64,000 nt of DNA from Croceivirga radicis (lineage in GTDB: Bacteria; Bacteroidota; Bacteroidia; Flavobacteriales; Flavobacteriaceae). The stretch is taken from NCBI RefSeq assembly GCF_002072105.2, contig NZ_MTBC01000002.1:372001-436000 (forward strand), read 5' to 3'. Both the position numbers and the translations under genes were made by a program. This document shows positions 19,269 to 27,954 of this stretch, one piece after another (positions within the stretch are counted from its first letter, which is position 1; each line of letters opens with the position of its first letter). Under the pieces are notes generated by a model. The model had not been told where the DNA came from and searched no databases. It saw only the letters and a list, made by a program, of their open reading frames with translations.

Positions 19269-21278
19269 ATGAGTAATAGCAACGAGATGGATAATATTGC
19301 CTTTGATATGCCCAAGCATAAAAGCAACGTTATTAAGGTCATTGGAGTTGGTGGCGGCGGTAGCAACGCCATAAATCACATGTTCCAGGCTGGTATTAAC
19401 GGAGTAGATTTTGTAATCTGTAATACAGATTCTCAAGCCTTGGAAAATAGTGCTGTACCCAATAAAATTCAATTAGGGGTCTCCTTAACAGAGGGTCTAG
19501 GTGCAGGTGCTAATCCAGAAATAGGAGAGCAAGCGGCCTTGGAGAGCATGGAAGAGTTAAAAAGCATGTTGGAGAGCACAACCAAAATGGTTTTTATTAC
19601 CGCTGGTATGGGCGGTGGTACGGGAACGGGTGCCGCTCCTGTTATAGCTAAAATTGCAAGGGAGTTAGATGTGCTTACCGTTGGTATCGTAACTATTCCT
19701 TTTCAATTTGAAGGGGCCATGCGGAATAAACAAGCACAACTTGGAATAGAAAAACTTCGTGCCAACGTTGATTCCTTGATTGTTATCAACAATAATAAGC
19801 TAAGGGAGGTTTACGGTAATCTTGGTTTTAAAGCCGGATTTTCTAAAGCAGATGAAGTATTGGCCACTGCGGCTAGAGGTATTGCAGAGGTTATAACCCA
19901 TCACTATACACAGAATATTGACCTTAGGGATGCCAAGACCGTACTTTCTAATAGTGGTACTGCCATTATGGGTTCTGCTATGGCTTCTGGTTCTGGTAGG
20001 GCAAATGAGGCCATAATGAAGGCATTGGATTCTCCTTTGCTTAACGATAATAAAATTAGAGGAGCTAAAAACGTACTATTGCTTATCGTTTCTGGCGCCC
20101 AAGAAATTACAATTGATGAGATTGGAGAAATCAATGACCACATTCAGATAGAGGCCGGTCACGGAGCCAATATTATCATGGGTGTTGGTGAGGACGAAAA
20201 TCTTGGAGATGCCATTGCCGTTACCGTAATTGCAACAGGTTTTGCCGTAGATCAACAAGACGAAATAGTTAATACGGAAACCAAAAAAATTATCCACACT
20301 TTAGAAGATGAACAAAAAGCCGTTCAACATTTAGGGGGAAGTGGGGCAGTAAAGAGATTTACGCTAGAAGAACCTTTAGAAGAGCCAGTGAAGCCTAAGC
20401 CGGTTCAGCAAAAAAGACAGCAATTAGAACAGGTGGTAAAACATAATTTAGAAGAGCCAAAGGCACCAGCTCCGGAATCTGATTTAATACCAACTACAAA
20501 TTTCATAAGAAACTTCAATGTATTTTATGAAGAGGTAGTGGCAGAGCCGGTAAAACAAACTGTTGCAAGATCTTCTGATGACGATTTTATAATTATTGAA
20601 GCTAAAGATGTTTTGGCCGAGATAGATGTTATAGATGCTGAATTGGTAGCCTCTAGCAAGCAAGAAGAAGAGCAATTTACCCTTTCTTTTGATATGCCAT
20701 TAAACGATACCAAAAAGGAAGAGGAAGAAACAGCGAATACCATTGTTTTTGATTTGAATGACGAAATCAAAGACATGGAAGTAGAGGAGTATGTAGAGGT
20801 AAGTCCGGTTTTGGAATACAACAAAAAGGAAGAGACCAGGTATGACCTTCAAGAATACATGGAGTTAGAAACGAAATTAACGGGAGCCAAAAGCAAAGCC
20901 GAAACTCATGATCCAGTAATGATAGAAGATGAGTTGGTATTTGAAAAGAAAACCGTTAAGCCAACACCAGAGCCTAATTCTGGTGGTGCTGATGAGCCAA
21001 AGGGAGAATTAGATCCAATGAACAGCTCTATTAGCGACATGTTAAAAGACCGTGCCGAAGAACGTAAAAGAAAACTAAAAAGCTTTAACCATAAATTTAA
21101 GAACAGCCGTTCTAGCTTGGACGAGTATGAGAAAGTTCCTGCTTATAAAAGACAAGGTATAGAATTTGAAGAAGGTCCAAAAGAGCAGAAAGTTTCAAGA
21201 ATGAGTTTGGGAGAAGATAGCAATGATGAAATTCAATTAAGAAGTAATAATTCCTTCTTGCACGATAATGTAGATTAA
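19269..21278 (+). CDS. ftsZ: Cell division GTPase FtsZ with long C-terminal extension
   Basis: 669 residues against about 380 in E. coli. The tubulin-like core covers about 1-330, with the signature GGGTGTGA at 115-122, [12 protein letters not shown] near the N-terminus and [10 protein letters not shown] in the core. About 300 further residues form an acidic, low-complexity linker rich in Glu, Lys and Val, then a basic segment ([18 protein letters not shown]) and a C-terminal peptide. Long linkers are common in Flavobacteriaceae FtsZ. Last gene of the dcw cluster, 25 bases after ftsA and followed by a strong terminator. Confidence 0.96.
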   Translation: MSNSNEMDNIAFDMPKHKSNVIKVIGVGGGGSNAINHMFQAGINGVDFVICNTDSQALENSAVPNKIQLGVSLTEGLGAGANPEIGEQAALESMEELKSMLESTTKMVFITAGMGGGTGTGAAPVIAKIARELDVLTVGIVTIPFQFEGAMRNKQAQLGIEKLRANVDSLIVINNNKLREVYGNLGFKAGFSKADEVLATAARGIAEVITHHYTQNIDLRDAKTVLSNSGTAIMGSAMASGSGRANEAIMKALDSPLLNDNKIRGAKNVLLLIVSGAQEITIDEIGEINDHIQIEAGHGANIIMGVGEDENLGDAIAVTVIATGFAVDQQDEIVNTETKKIIHTLEDEQKAVQHLGGSGAVKRFTLEEPLEEPVKPKPVQQKRQQLEQVVKHNLEEPKAPAPESDLIPTTNFIRNFNVFYEEVVAEPVKQTVARSSDDDFIIIEAKDVLAEIDVIDAELVASSKQEEEQFTLSFDMPLNDTKKEEEETANTIVFDLNDEIKDMEVEEYVEVSPVLEYNKKEETRYDLQEYMELETKLTGAKSKAETHDPVMIEDELVFEKKTVKPTPEPNSGGADEPKGELDPMNSSISDMLKDRAEERKRKLKSFNHKFKNSRSSLDEYEKVPAYKRQGIEFEEGPKEQKVSRMSLGEDSNDEIQLRSNNSFLHDNVD

Positions 21279-21301
21279 CACCTATCACTTTACTAAGTAT
21301 G

Positions 21302-21336
21302 AACCCGAAAATTCAAGAATTTTCGGGTTTATTTTT
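21302..21336 (+). terminator. Terminator of the dcw cluster
   Basis: A 13-base perfect inverted repeat (21302-21314 with 21317-21329) around two loop bases, followed by a T-rich tract. It lies 24 bases after the ftsZ stop. Confidence 0.9.
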
Positions 21337-21344
21337 TATCTTCG
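21337..21344 (+). promoter_or_regulatory. Probable -7 promoter element for yqeY
   Basis: TATCTTCG, one mismatch from TAnnTTTG, directly after the ftsZ terminator and 22 bases before the yqeY ATG. No clear TTG upstream, since the terminator occupies that position. Confidence 0.4.
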
Positions 21345-21365
21345 CAGGCCTAAAACTACCAAGAT

Positions 21366-21818
21366 ATGGGATTACAAGAAAACGTAATGACAGAGATGAA
21401 AGCAGCAATGAAAGCTAAAGACACGGTTGCTTTGGAAGCCTTGCGCGCTATAAAATCTGCTATATTATTGGCAAAAACGGATAAAGGAGCCGGAGCGGAA
21501 TTATCTGAAGAGGATGAGATTAAGCTGGTTCAAAAGTTGGTAAAACAGCGAAAGGATAGTGCCGCTATTTTTTCAGAACAGGGAAGAGAAGATCTGGCAG
21601 AGCCAGAATTGGCCCAGGTAGCGGTGATTGAAAAGTTTTTACCAGAACAATTATCAGAAGAAGAGATAGAAAGCGTTGTTGTGCAAACTATAGATGCGGT
21701 TGGCGCAACGGGTATGAAGGATATGGGAAAAGTAATGGGTATGGTATCCAAAGAGCTAGCAGGCCAAGCAGATGGCAAGACCATATCTAGCATTGTAAAA
21801 GCGAAATTAAGCGAATAA
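21366..21818 (+). CDS. yqeY: GatB/YqeY domain protein
   Basis: 150 residues, the whole length being the YqeY domain related to the tail of the amidotransferase GatB (MKAAMKAKDTVALEALRAIKSAI; KFLPEQLSEEEIE; GKVMGMVSKELAGQADGKTI). The GatB tail binds tRNA; the function of stand-alone YqeY is not known. It is followed ten bases later by a tRNA gene and may share its terminator. Confidence 0.9.
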   Translation: MGLQENVMTEMKAAMKAKDTVALEALRAIKSAILLAKTDKGAGAELSEEDEIKLVQKLVKQRKDSAAIFSEQGREDLAEPELAQVAVIEKFLPEQLSEEEIESVVVQTIDAVGATGMKDMGKVMGMVSKELAGQADGKTISSIVKAKLSE

Positions 21819-21827
21819 AAATTAAGG

Positions 21828-21901
21828 GGCCCAGTAGTTCAACTGGATAGAATATCAGATTTCGGCTCTGAGGGTTGGGGGTTCGAATCCTCCCTGGGTC
21901 A
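21828..21901 (+). tRNA. tRNA-Arg, anticodon TCG
   Basis: 74 bases folding as a full cloverleaf. Acceptor stem 21828-21834 with 21894-21900 (one G-U pair), anticodon stem 21855-21859 with 21867-21871, loop 21860-21866 with anticodon TCG at 21862-21864, five-base variable loop, T stem 21877-21881 with 21889-21893 and loop TTCGAAT. The discriminator is A; CCA is not encoded. It would read CGN arginine codons. Confidence 0.95.
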
Positions 21902-21921
21902 CAACCAAATACTTTTAAAAG

Positions 21922-21952
21922 AAAAAACGCCAAGATAGCTTGGCGTTTTTTT
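21922..21952. terminator. Bidirectional terminator after tRNA-Arg
   Basis: 8-bp stem (21927-21934 with 21939-21946), 4-base loop, A-run before and T-run after. It closes the yqeY-tRNA unit and faces the minus-strand sugar kinase that ends at 22016. Confidence 0.88.
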
Positions 21953-22015
21953 ATGCTTTAGGTTTTAATCCCTCAATCTAATGTTTCATAGAAAGGATAG
22001 TTTTTTAGGGTTGGG

Positions 22016-22975
22016 TTAACGGTCTATGGATTTTTCTTTACCCATAAAGACTTGTAATTGTTTAAATGTAGGGTATCCTTCGCTATCACCCTTTACCAAA
22101 GTGGCCATGGCCCCAACTCCGTTTGCAAAATCGCCAGCTTCTTGTATGGAATACCCTTTTAATCTAGAACTTAGAAAGCCCGCAGCAAAGCCATCACCTG
22201 CGCCAACGGTATCTTCTGTACGGTCTACAACGTATCCTGGTATAAATTCATTTGTAGTACCATCAGAAACCATACAGCCTTCTTTCCCCATTTTTAATGC
22301 AATTTCCTGAGCACCTAATTCATGGAAAGCGGTTATGATCTCTTCAGGTTTATTTAATCCTAGTAATAATTCAGATTCATCAATACCGGGAAACAAGATG
22401 TCCGCAAGACTACAGAACTCCAAAAGCGTCTCTTTTGCTTCTTCTAACGACCATAGTTTTAATCTAATATTTGGGTCAAAAGAGATTTTTACCCCAGCCT
22501 CTTTTGCAGCTTTTATTGCGGTTAAAGCCGTTTCTTTGGCAGATTGGCTAATGGCAGGGGTAATGCCTGTAACATGTAAGATTTTAGCCGTTTTTATGTA
22601 ATCTAGGTCTAAGTCTTCTGGTTTAAAAAAACTAGCGGCACTATTTTTTCTGTAGTAGTAAACATTAGGATTAACGTGGGCAAATAGCTCTTTAAATAAT
22701 AATCCCGTGCTGTGGTTAGGGTCCGTAATTAGTCTAGAAACGTCTACACCTTCTCCACGAACAATAAATTCAAGATACCTTCCAAATTCATCGTCTCCTA
22801 CTTTACTGAACCAACCTACCTGATGTCCTAATCTACTAAGTGCTATGGCAACATTGGATTCTGCCCCTGCTATGGCCTTTGTAAAAGTATGTATGTGTCT
22901 TAATGGGCCTTTGGAGTCTGGGCTAAAAAGCACCATGGATTCTCCAAATGTTATCACATCTAATGGCGTGCTCAT
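22016..22975 (-). CDS. PfkB-family sugar kinase, KdgK-like
   Basis: 319 residues, ribokinase/PfkB fold. N-terminal ITFGESMVLFSP and the glycine-rich AIAGAESNVAIALSRLG, and the C-terminal signature DTVGAGDGFAAGF with the catalytic Asp. The N-terminus and the DPNIRLKLW segment resemble 2-keto-3-deoxygluconate kinases, so the likely substrate is that or a similar keto-sugar acid, but specificity cannot be fixed by eye. No sugar-acid catabolic genes are adjacent. It stands alone between a tRNA terminator and lipoprotein genes. Confidence 0.85.
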   Translation of the reverse strand: MSTPLDVITFGESMVLFSPDSKGPLRHIHTFTKAIAGAESNVAIALSRLGHQVGWFSKVGDDEFGRYLEFIVRGEGVDVSRLITDPNHSTGLLFKELFAHVNPNVYYYRKNSAASFFKPEDLDLDYIKTAKILHVTGITPAISQSAKETALTAIKAAKEAGVKISFDPNIRLKLWSLEEAKETLLEFCSLADILFPGIDESELLLGLNKPEEIITAFHELGAQEIALKMGKEGCMVSDGTTNEFIPGYVVDRTEDTVGAGDGFAAGFLSSRLKGYSIQEAGDFANGVGAMATLVKGDSEGYPTFKQLQVFMGKEKSIDR

Positions 22976-23142
22976 CTTTTGATTTTAGGTGGATAAAAAT
23001 AAAAGATAAATTTTGTTTAATAGGTGAGTTTACTTGTTTTATTGTGCTTTAAAAACATGCTATTTTGTTAGTTCCTAATTAAGGATAAAGGTAATTTATT
23101 AGGTATGGATTCTATCCGTGCTTTGTGCTGCAAAGAAGAGAA

Positions 23143-23637
23143 TTAGTCTACTTTTTTAAACTCTAGAATATTTTTTTCTTTGGTGCTAAAAATAAGTTTC
23201 AACGGAGCAACCGAAAATGAATCTATTTGCTTTAATTGGTTTAAAAATTCTTTTTCTATGGATAATTCTTGATTACATGCTTTTTCCATGCTTACAAATT
23301 CTGAAAGGGAAATTTTGTGTCCGTCAAGCTTTAAGTTACTATAATACTCATAACAGCCTGTTGTGCCCATTAATCGTTTAGTTTTAGTGTTTACCTCTAA
23401 AAAAGGCGCTTCTTTATTGGTGAAAACTTCATTTGCGGCAACATTGTCAATTCGTTCTAAAATCCAAATATCATGAATGTTAGCTGTGCCTACCTCAGTT
23501 TTAGTCGCTTTCTTTTTAGGGTCTATTTCTATCTTTTTAGCTTCTTGTTTAGCATTCTTGTCCGCCATTTTATCCTCTTTACAGGATACTACAATGCAAA
23601 CACAGAGAACTATTAGCGTTTTTATGTAATTTTTCAT
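23143..23637 (-). CDS. META-domain lipoprotein (second of a tandem pair)
   Basis: 164 residues. Signal peptide with lipobox VVSC (Cys about 19), then a Lys-rich linker (about 20-48) and a META/HslJ-like domain: DIWILERIDN, GTTGCYEYYSNLKL, SMEKACNQE and a closing FSTKEKNILEFKK strand. Function is unknown; META domains occur in envelope proteins linked to stress or motility. Its start lies one base after the stop of the upstream homologue at 23639, so the two are co-transcribed and probably arose by duplication. Confidence 0.8.
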   Translation of the reverse strand: MKNYIKTLIVLCVCIVVSCKEDKMADKNAKQEAKKIEIDPKKKATKTEVGTANIHDIWILERIDNVAANEVFTNKEAPFLEVNTKTKRLMGTTGCYEYYSNLKLDGHKISLSEFVSMEKACNQELSIEKEFLNQLKQIDSFSVAPLKLIFSTKEKNILEFKKVD

Positions 23638-23638
23638 T

Positions 23639-24070
23639 TTAATCTGTTTTATGAAATTTCATGAGTATAACATCGTCTTTGTATAACTCAAGTATGTTGT
23701 TTTCCGTTATGCTATAAGCATTGACTTCTTTAATGGTTTTTAAAAATACCTGTTCGCCTTCTCCACAGTAACGCATAGTAGTTGGGCCAGGTTGTCCAAA
23801 AGATATTTTTCCATTTAAAACGTTAATAGGAGCGTTGTAACCGTTACAACTATTGTTGCCTCTAACATGTTCTTTTTCCTTGTCAAAATAAATTAATGGC
23901 TTTTTATCTGGGTAAAGCGTATTAAAAGCAATTTTAGTACCTGTAATGGATTCCAATTCCCATTTGTGATTATAGAGCATATCTTGGTTAATTGCTTTTG
24001 AGCTGGTACAGGACATACCAATGATTATTAAAATAAAAGATGCGAATTTTAAAATTTTGATTGTATCCAT
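23639..24070 (-). CDS. META-domain lipoprotein (first of a tandem pair)
   Basis: 143 residues, lipobox GMSC (Cys about 21) and a META domain without the Lys-rich linker of its neighbour. Typical features are HKWELESITG, GNNSCNGYNAPI, TTMRYCGEGE and NILELYKDDVILMKF. The family matches E. coli HslJ in shape. A probable promoter lies about 20 bases upstream. Confidence 0.8.
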   Translation of the reverse strand: MDTIKILKFASFILIIIGMSCTSSKAINQDMLYNHKWELESITGTKIAFNTLYPDKKPLIYFDKEKEHVRGNNSCNGYNAPINVLNGKISFGQPGPTTMRYCGEGEQVFLKTIKEVNAYSITENNILELYKDDVILMKFHKTD

Positions 24071-24088
24071 TATAACAAGTGGTTTATT

Positions 24089-24115
24089 CTAAAATAACCG
24101 AAAATGATTTTGCAA
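24089..24115 (-). promoter_or_regulatory. Probable promoter for the META lipoprotein pair
   Basis: On the minus strand TTG (24115-24113), 16-base spacer, TATTTTAG (24096-24089), one mismatch from TAnnTTTG. It lies about 18 bases from the start codon. Confidence 0.45.
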
Positions 24116-24209
24116 TTGTAGTATTTAAGAAAACTATAGTAAAAAAGGAGGTCGATTTTTAAATTGGAGTGGATGGTCTAAAACAGCTAATTTTACCACC
24201 AATAAATAG

Positions 24210-24236
24210 AAAAAGCCCCTATTAAAGGGGCTTTTT
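24210..24236. terminator. Terminator after nadV
   Basis: 11-bp perfect stem (24210-24220 with 24226-24236), 5-base loop, ending in T-runs on both strands. It lies 19 bases downstream of the nadV stop and closes the NAD salvage unit. Confidence 0.88.
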
Positions 24237-24254
24237 AATTTAGTTTTTAGCGTG

Positions 24255-25703
24255 TTATTTTACACGGGCTCGTATAGCTTTTAAATTATCGTCTATTAAT
24301 AGTTCTCCGTCTTTAAAAACTAATTGTAATTCGCCAGTAGCTTCTTCTTCCCAGGATACTTGGTCTTTTAGGGAATAGGTGTTATCTACTTTTTCGATTT
24401 TTATAAGTCCTTTAGCTGATTTTTTAGTACCGTCATCCGTAATAGGGTCTTTGTAGATTTCCCGGCCTTCGCCATTTACTTCACCATAGGTGGCTTTCAT
24501 GGCAAAGCCGAAGGTGTCTCTAGTATTATATTGGTAGGTAAAAGAACCTATCCCGAGCACAACGTTGGTAGAAGCAAAACCATTTTCTTCTAATCGTTTA
24601 CAAATGTTTTCTGCGCGTTCCAAGGTAATGCTATCCCCATAAATGGCTCCAATATGTGGGTCTAATTCTTTGAAGCCTTTCTCATTAATGCTTCCTCCAA
24701 AAGTATCCCACAGTAATTGTACAACACCTTTTTGGGCTACACTGCTATTGGCCTTTGGATCACCACAGATTATGGCTACTGGATCACCACTATCTGGGCG
24801 TATTACTACTTTGCCATCCCTTGCTAAAACTTCGTCTTTTAGATTAGGAAGGTATTGGGTCAATACTTTCCATAAATCCCAAGTGTCTGATACTATGGAA
24901 ACAATACCGTTAGGATAAATTTCGGTAATTAAACGCTTAAAGGTTTCTTGCTCACCAGAATTGGTGCCCATACACATTACGGAATGCTCCGTAGCGGCTA
25001 CGGAGCCACCTATAAGTTCTTCATCGCTATTGGCATTGTAATACGTTTCCAAAAAATCTACCGCAGGTATGGTATCTGTACCGCTAAAACTAAGTAAATG
25101 CCCAGCCGCACTCAATAAAGCGGCCTCTAAACCAGCCATACCACGCATGGAAAAGTCGTGGCCTTGCCAATCTACAAATTCGGGTATACTTGAGGTTTTC
25201 GCCGCATAATCATCTAACAAGCTTCTGTATTGCTTGGCTATGGTGGCAGAATTACAGGGTAACCAAATGGTAGTAGACAATAAGGTTTCAAAATAATTAG
25301 TTAGCCAAAAGAAATTGGGTAGGGTGTTGTACATGGTAAACATGGGTACTCTTATAGGTACGGAAACCCCTTCTGGAAGCGCCTTTATGGCCATGGGTAT
25401 ATAACCCAAATCATGCAAGGCCTCAATATGTTTAATACCTACGGAATTTGGCCCTAAATAATTATTTATTCTTCTAGAATACTGGGCGCATACCTCTTCT
25501 TTTGGCAGGTTAAAAAAGTTGTTTTGAAAATCCTCTAAAATGTACTTTTTAATAAAATACTGTAGCCCAAAGAAAACTACTTTATCCACATTGGGAATTC
25601 TACTTTTTCTAGGGGTCCAATTACTATAGACCAAGGTGGTGTTTTCTGGATATTGCCTTCTGTGGTCTACTTTGTAGCCATCTGTATATAAAAGTGGGTT
25701 CAT
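24255..25703 (-). CDS. nadV: Nicotinamide phosphoribosyltransferase
   Basis: 482 residues, about the length of human NAMPT (491). N-terminal TDGYKVDHRRQYPENT, RGMAGLEAALLSAAGHLLSF, the EHSVMCMG segment that carries the catalytic His region, SDTWDLWKVLTQYLP and VIRPDSGDP are all NAMPT/NadV features. It makes NMN from nicotinamide and PRPP in the cytoplasm. The gene 11 bases upstream makes PRPP, its co-substrate, and the first gene of the unit is a Nudix regulator; together they form a salvage and control module. Confidence 0.93.
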   Translation of the reverse strand: MNPLLYTDGYKVDHRRQYPENTTLVYSNWTPRKSRIPNVDKVVFFGLQYFIKKYILEDFQNNFFNLPKEEVCAQYSRRINNYLGPNSVGIKHIEALHDLGYIPMAIKALPEGVSVPIRVPMFTMYNTLPNFFWLTNYFETLLSTTIWLPCNSATIAKQYRSLLDDYAAKTSSIPEFVDWQGHDFSMRGMAGLEAALLSAAGHLLSFSGTDTIPAVDFLETYYNANSDEELIGGSVAATEHSVMCMGTNSGEQETFKRLITEIYPNGIVSIVSDTWDLWKVLTQYLPNLKDEVLARDGKVVIRPDSGDPVAIICGDPKANSSVAQKGVVQLLWDTFGGSINEKGFKELDPHIGAIYGDSITLERAENICKRLEENGFASTNVVLGIGSFTYQYNTRDTFGFAMKATYGEVNGEGREIYKDPITDDGTKKSAKGLIKIEKVDNTYSLKDQVSWEEEATGELQLVFKDGELLIDDNLKAIRARVK

Positions 25704-25714
25704 ACTGTTAGGTT

Positions 25715-26545
25715 TTAATTTAAATCTAGTAGGTTAATTTGTATTACTTTGGGGTGTTGTACATCTCTGACTGCATTGGTAACGAATATTTTATCATAGT
25801 GTTTTAATAGTGTATCAAAACCTTTACTAAAAATACCGTGACTAACGGCCAAGTATAATTTACCCGCCTGTTTTTCTTTTAATTTTTCGGCTAGGCCAAT
25901 AAAGGTGCCGCCACCATCACAAATATCATCTACCACAAGGCAAGATTTGTTTTCCAAAGTGTCTGCATATACTTTAAAGCCGGTAAGTTGCCCGGTTTTT
26001 ACATCTCTAGATTTAGAGCACTCTACCACATGGTAATCTTGTAGATAGGCTGCCAATTTATATATCTTTTTTAGCGCACCACCGTCTGGAGAAATCAAAA
26101 AAGCATCTTTTTCTATTTGCTCACAAACCCTTTGGATAAATGCATGGTTGTTAATTGCTACACAATTGTCTAATAAAGCGGGCCCTACCTCAGAATGGGG
26201 GTCAAAAAGGGTTACGCTACTGTAATGTTGTGCATTAATTAGTTGGGTGTACACCTTTACGGTCAATGGTTCTCCGGCAATCATTAAACGGTCTTGTCTA
26301 GCACCGGGTAAATAAGGTAAAAACAATGCGATGTCTTTAACTCCCATATGCCTTAGGGCATCTGTGGCTACCAATAGCAACCCTAAATCATTGAACGAAT
26401 TGATCCTATGGTAAATAACTACCTCTTGGTTCTTAGGAATATCACTTTTAATTTTTATATGGGGCTCGCCACCATTAAAAGTAAACGCCTCAAATGCAAT
26501 TTGGTTCGCATTAGGGCCAAAAGTTGGGTCGAGATTTAAATTCAT
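25715..26545 (-). CDS. prs: Ribose-phosphate pyrophosphokinase homologue (PRPP synthetase)
   Basis: 276 residues, shorter than housekeeping Prs (about 310). The PRPP-binding loop LVVDDICDGGGTF is intact, as are the FDPHSEVGPALLD ribose-5-phosphate region and the PYLPGARQDR segment. It is likely a dedicated PRPP source for NadV rather than the main cellular enzyme; this is inference from the operon. A copy of the inverted repeat proposed as NrtR operator ends one base before its start codon. The symbol is by function; the main prs gene should be elsewhere. Confidence 0.88.
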   Translation of the reverse strand: MNLNLDPTFGPNANQIAFEAFTFNGGEPHIKIKSDIPKNQEVVIYHRINSFNDLGLLLVATDALRHMGVKDIALFLPYLPGARQDRLMIAGEPLTVKVYTQLINAQHYSSVTLFDPHSEVGPALLDNCVAINNHAFIQRVCEQIEKDAFLISPDGGALKKIYKLAAYLQDYHVVECSKSRDVKTGQLTGFKVYADTLENKSCLVVDDICDGGGTFIGLAEKLKEKQAGKLYLAVSHGIFSKGFDTLLKHYDKIFVTNAVRDVQHPKVIQINLLDLN

Positions 26546-26546
26546 A

Positions 26547-26565
26547 TTGCGTTATTTTTACGCAA
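26547..26565 (-). promoter_or_regulatory. NrtR-type operator O1, upstream of prs-nadV
   Basis: TTGCGT-N7-ACGCAA, a perfect 6-bp inverted repeat one base from the prs start codon. On the minus strand it overlaps a promoter-like TTG-N16-TACTTTG (26588-26563), so a bound repressor would block initiation. One of three copies of the same motif in this operon. Confidence 0.7.
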
Positions 26566-26597
26566 AGTATAATATTGAAATCAGACAACAAAATTAT

Positions 26598-26618
26598 TTT
26601 GTGTTTATTTTACGCAAA
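26598..26618 (-). promoter_or_regulatory. NrtR-type operator O2, at the nrtR stop codon
   Basis: TTTGTGT-N7-ACGCAAA, a 7-bp inverted repeat with one mismatch and the same 7-base spacer as O1. It overlaps the last codons of nrtR and lies about 33 bases from O1, roughly three helical turns, so two bound dimers could sit on the same face. Confidence 0.6.
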
Positions 26619-27296
26619 TTTTATTTCAAAATGAAAACCCTTTTGTTCCAAGGCCTTGTATTTTTTAGTGTTAAAGCGAAATAACTTAGCCGGTCTGCCA
26701 CTTTCTGGTTTACTAATCTTATCGGTTTCTTCTAGTATTCCAAAACTCATAAGCTTTTTTCTAAAGTTTCTACGGTCTATGGGTTTGTTTAGAATGGTCT
26801 GGTATAAGTTTTCTATATTAGAAAAGGGGAATTCCGTATTCAACAATTCAAACCCTATGGGTTTGTAGCTTATTTTGTTTTGTAGGCGTTCTAGACCTTT
26901 GGCTACTATTTCTTGATGGTCAAACGCTAATGGGGGTAGGGCGTCTATGGCAAACCACCCTACTTCTAGCGCATCCGTACTGGCGGTGAGTTTAAATTTT
27001 TTAGGATTTATTAATCCCAAATAGGCAATACTTACTACACGCTGCCTGTTGTCTCTTTTTACGGCACCAAAAGTGTATAATTGTTCAAGGTAGGCCAACG
27101 TTATACCGGTTTCTTCTTTTAGTTCCCTTGTTACTGCGGTATCTAAATCTTCATGGTCTAGGACAAAACCACCTGGCAAGGCCCATTTATTTTTCTCGCT
27201 TCCGTATTTCTGTTTTATGAGCAGTAATTGCAATTGCCTCTCTACGTACCCAAATACCACAGCGTCTACGGCTACTTTTATGTTTTGCGAAATCAT
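26610..27296 (-). CDS. nrtR: NrtR-type Nudix regulator of NAD metabolism
   Basis: 228 residues: N-terminal Nudix domain (about 1-140) and C-terminal winged helix (about 150-228, with NFRKKLMSFGILEET and SGRPAKLFRF). The Nudix box is complete: G-x5-E-x7-REL-x-EE-x-G within GFVLDHEDL and TRELKEETGI. In the known NrtR family the Nudix domain senses ADP-ribose or a related NAD product and the winged helix represses NAD genes. The neighbours prs and nadV, and three matching inverted repeats, support this role. Related Nudix regulators in Bacteroides control sugar genes, so context is important here. Confidence 0.85.
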   Translation of the reverse strand: MISQNIKVAVDAVVFGYVERQLQLLLIKQKYGSEKNKWALPGGFVLDHEDLDTAVTRELKEETGITLAYLEQLYTFGAVKRDNRQRVVSIAYLGLINPKKFKLTASTDALEVGWFAIDALPPLAFDHQEIVAKGLERLQNKISYKPIGFELLNTEFPFSNIENLYQTILNKPIDRRNFRKKLMSFGILEETDKISKPESGRPAKLFRFNTKKYKALEQKGFHFEIKFA

Positions 27297-27299
27297 ATT

Positions 27300-27323
27300 T
27301 TGCGTTTAAACAACACAAAATTA
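27300..27323 (-). promoter_or_regulatory. NrtR-type operator O3 and promoter element upstream of nrtR
   Basis: TTGCGT-N7-ACACAA at 27300-27318, the same 6-7-6 layout as O1 and O2, three bases from the nrtR start. It overlaps TAATTTTG (minus strand, 27323-27316), an exact TAnnTTTG promoter element. Suggests autoregulation. Confidence 0.65.
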
Positions 27324-27347
27324 CACTTTCTGTTTAGAATCCTAGGG

Positions 27348-27824
27348 TTACAACTTGGCCGTTAAAATCTCTGGTTGGTGTAGTACCGGAAAATTACAGC
27401 TATTGGCTATAAAGCACATCTTTTGCGCTTCTGCGTGTAGGCTTTTGGCCAGCTGCTTGTTGGCTTTATGTTTTATAATAACCGTAGGTTTTAAAATTAC
27501 CTCGGTAAAATGGCCGCTACCATCTTTCTCTTCTACCATTTTTCCCAGTGGTTCGTCTGTGTATTCTAGTACCACAATGTTGTTGCTGGCACATAAATGC
27601 AGGTACCATAGCATATGGCAAGAGGCCAATGAGGCCACGAACAATTCTTCTGGGTTGTATTTGGTTTTGTCTCCTAAAAAAGCCGGATCAGAGCTGCCTT
27701 CTATTACTTGGTTGGTCACGGCGGTGCTTATACGGTGGCTGCGTTCATAGCTGCGGTAATTTTTGGTGCCCTTACCTCTGTTACCGGTCCATTCTAGAAA
27801 AAGGGTGTAGTTGTGCATTTTCAT
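27348..27824 (-). CDS. OsmC/Ohr-family peroxidase
   Basis: 158 residues. The two redox cysteines are present: C69 in SLASCHMLW and C143 in ANSCNFPV, with the NPEELFVASL segment before the first. Members reduce organic hydroperoxides in the cytoplasm. Which subgroup it belongs to (OsmC, Ohr or YhfA-like) is not resolved. It lies just left of the cassette array and is transcribed away from it. Confidence 0.88.
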   Translation of the reverse strand: MKMHNYTLFLEWTGNRGKGTKNYRSYERSHRISTAVTNQVIEGSSDPAFLGDKTKYNPEELFVASLASCHMLWYLHLCASNNIVVLEYTDEPLGKMVEEKDGSGHFTEVILKPTVIIKHKANKQLAKSLHAEAQKMCFIANSCNFPVLHQPEILTAKL

Positions 27825-27954
27825 ACGCTAAAGCTACTATAAGTATGCGTATTAAAAGCGCTTAACTTAAACAAAGTTTTAGTAGTTTTATGCCAAACAG
27901 ATATGCGTTAGATGACGGATATTGAATTGTTACCAAACAGTTGAAAACCGAATA

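Noticed and set aside
22016-22975. Ribokinase or fructokinase as the exact name of the PfkB-family kinase
   Set aside because: The N-terminal and DPNIRLKLW features favour a keto-sugar-acid kinase, but no pathway genes are adjacent, so no symbol was given.
24146-24157. AAGGAGGTCGAT, a perfect Shine-Dalgarno-like sequence
   Set aside because: Bacteroidota do not generally use Shine-Dalgarno initiation, and no start codon of a convincing ORF follows at the right distance; the only frame is short and runs into the nadV terminator.
27906-27913. CGTTAGAT just left of the cassette array, matching the integron core GTTRRRY
   Set aside because: No partner repeat or hairpin goes with it, and the true left boundary at 27929 is supported by a 10 of 10 reciprocal match. 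A seven-base degenerate match is expected by chance.
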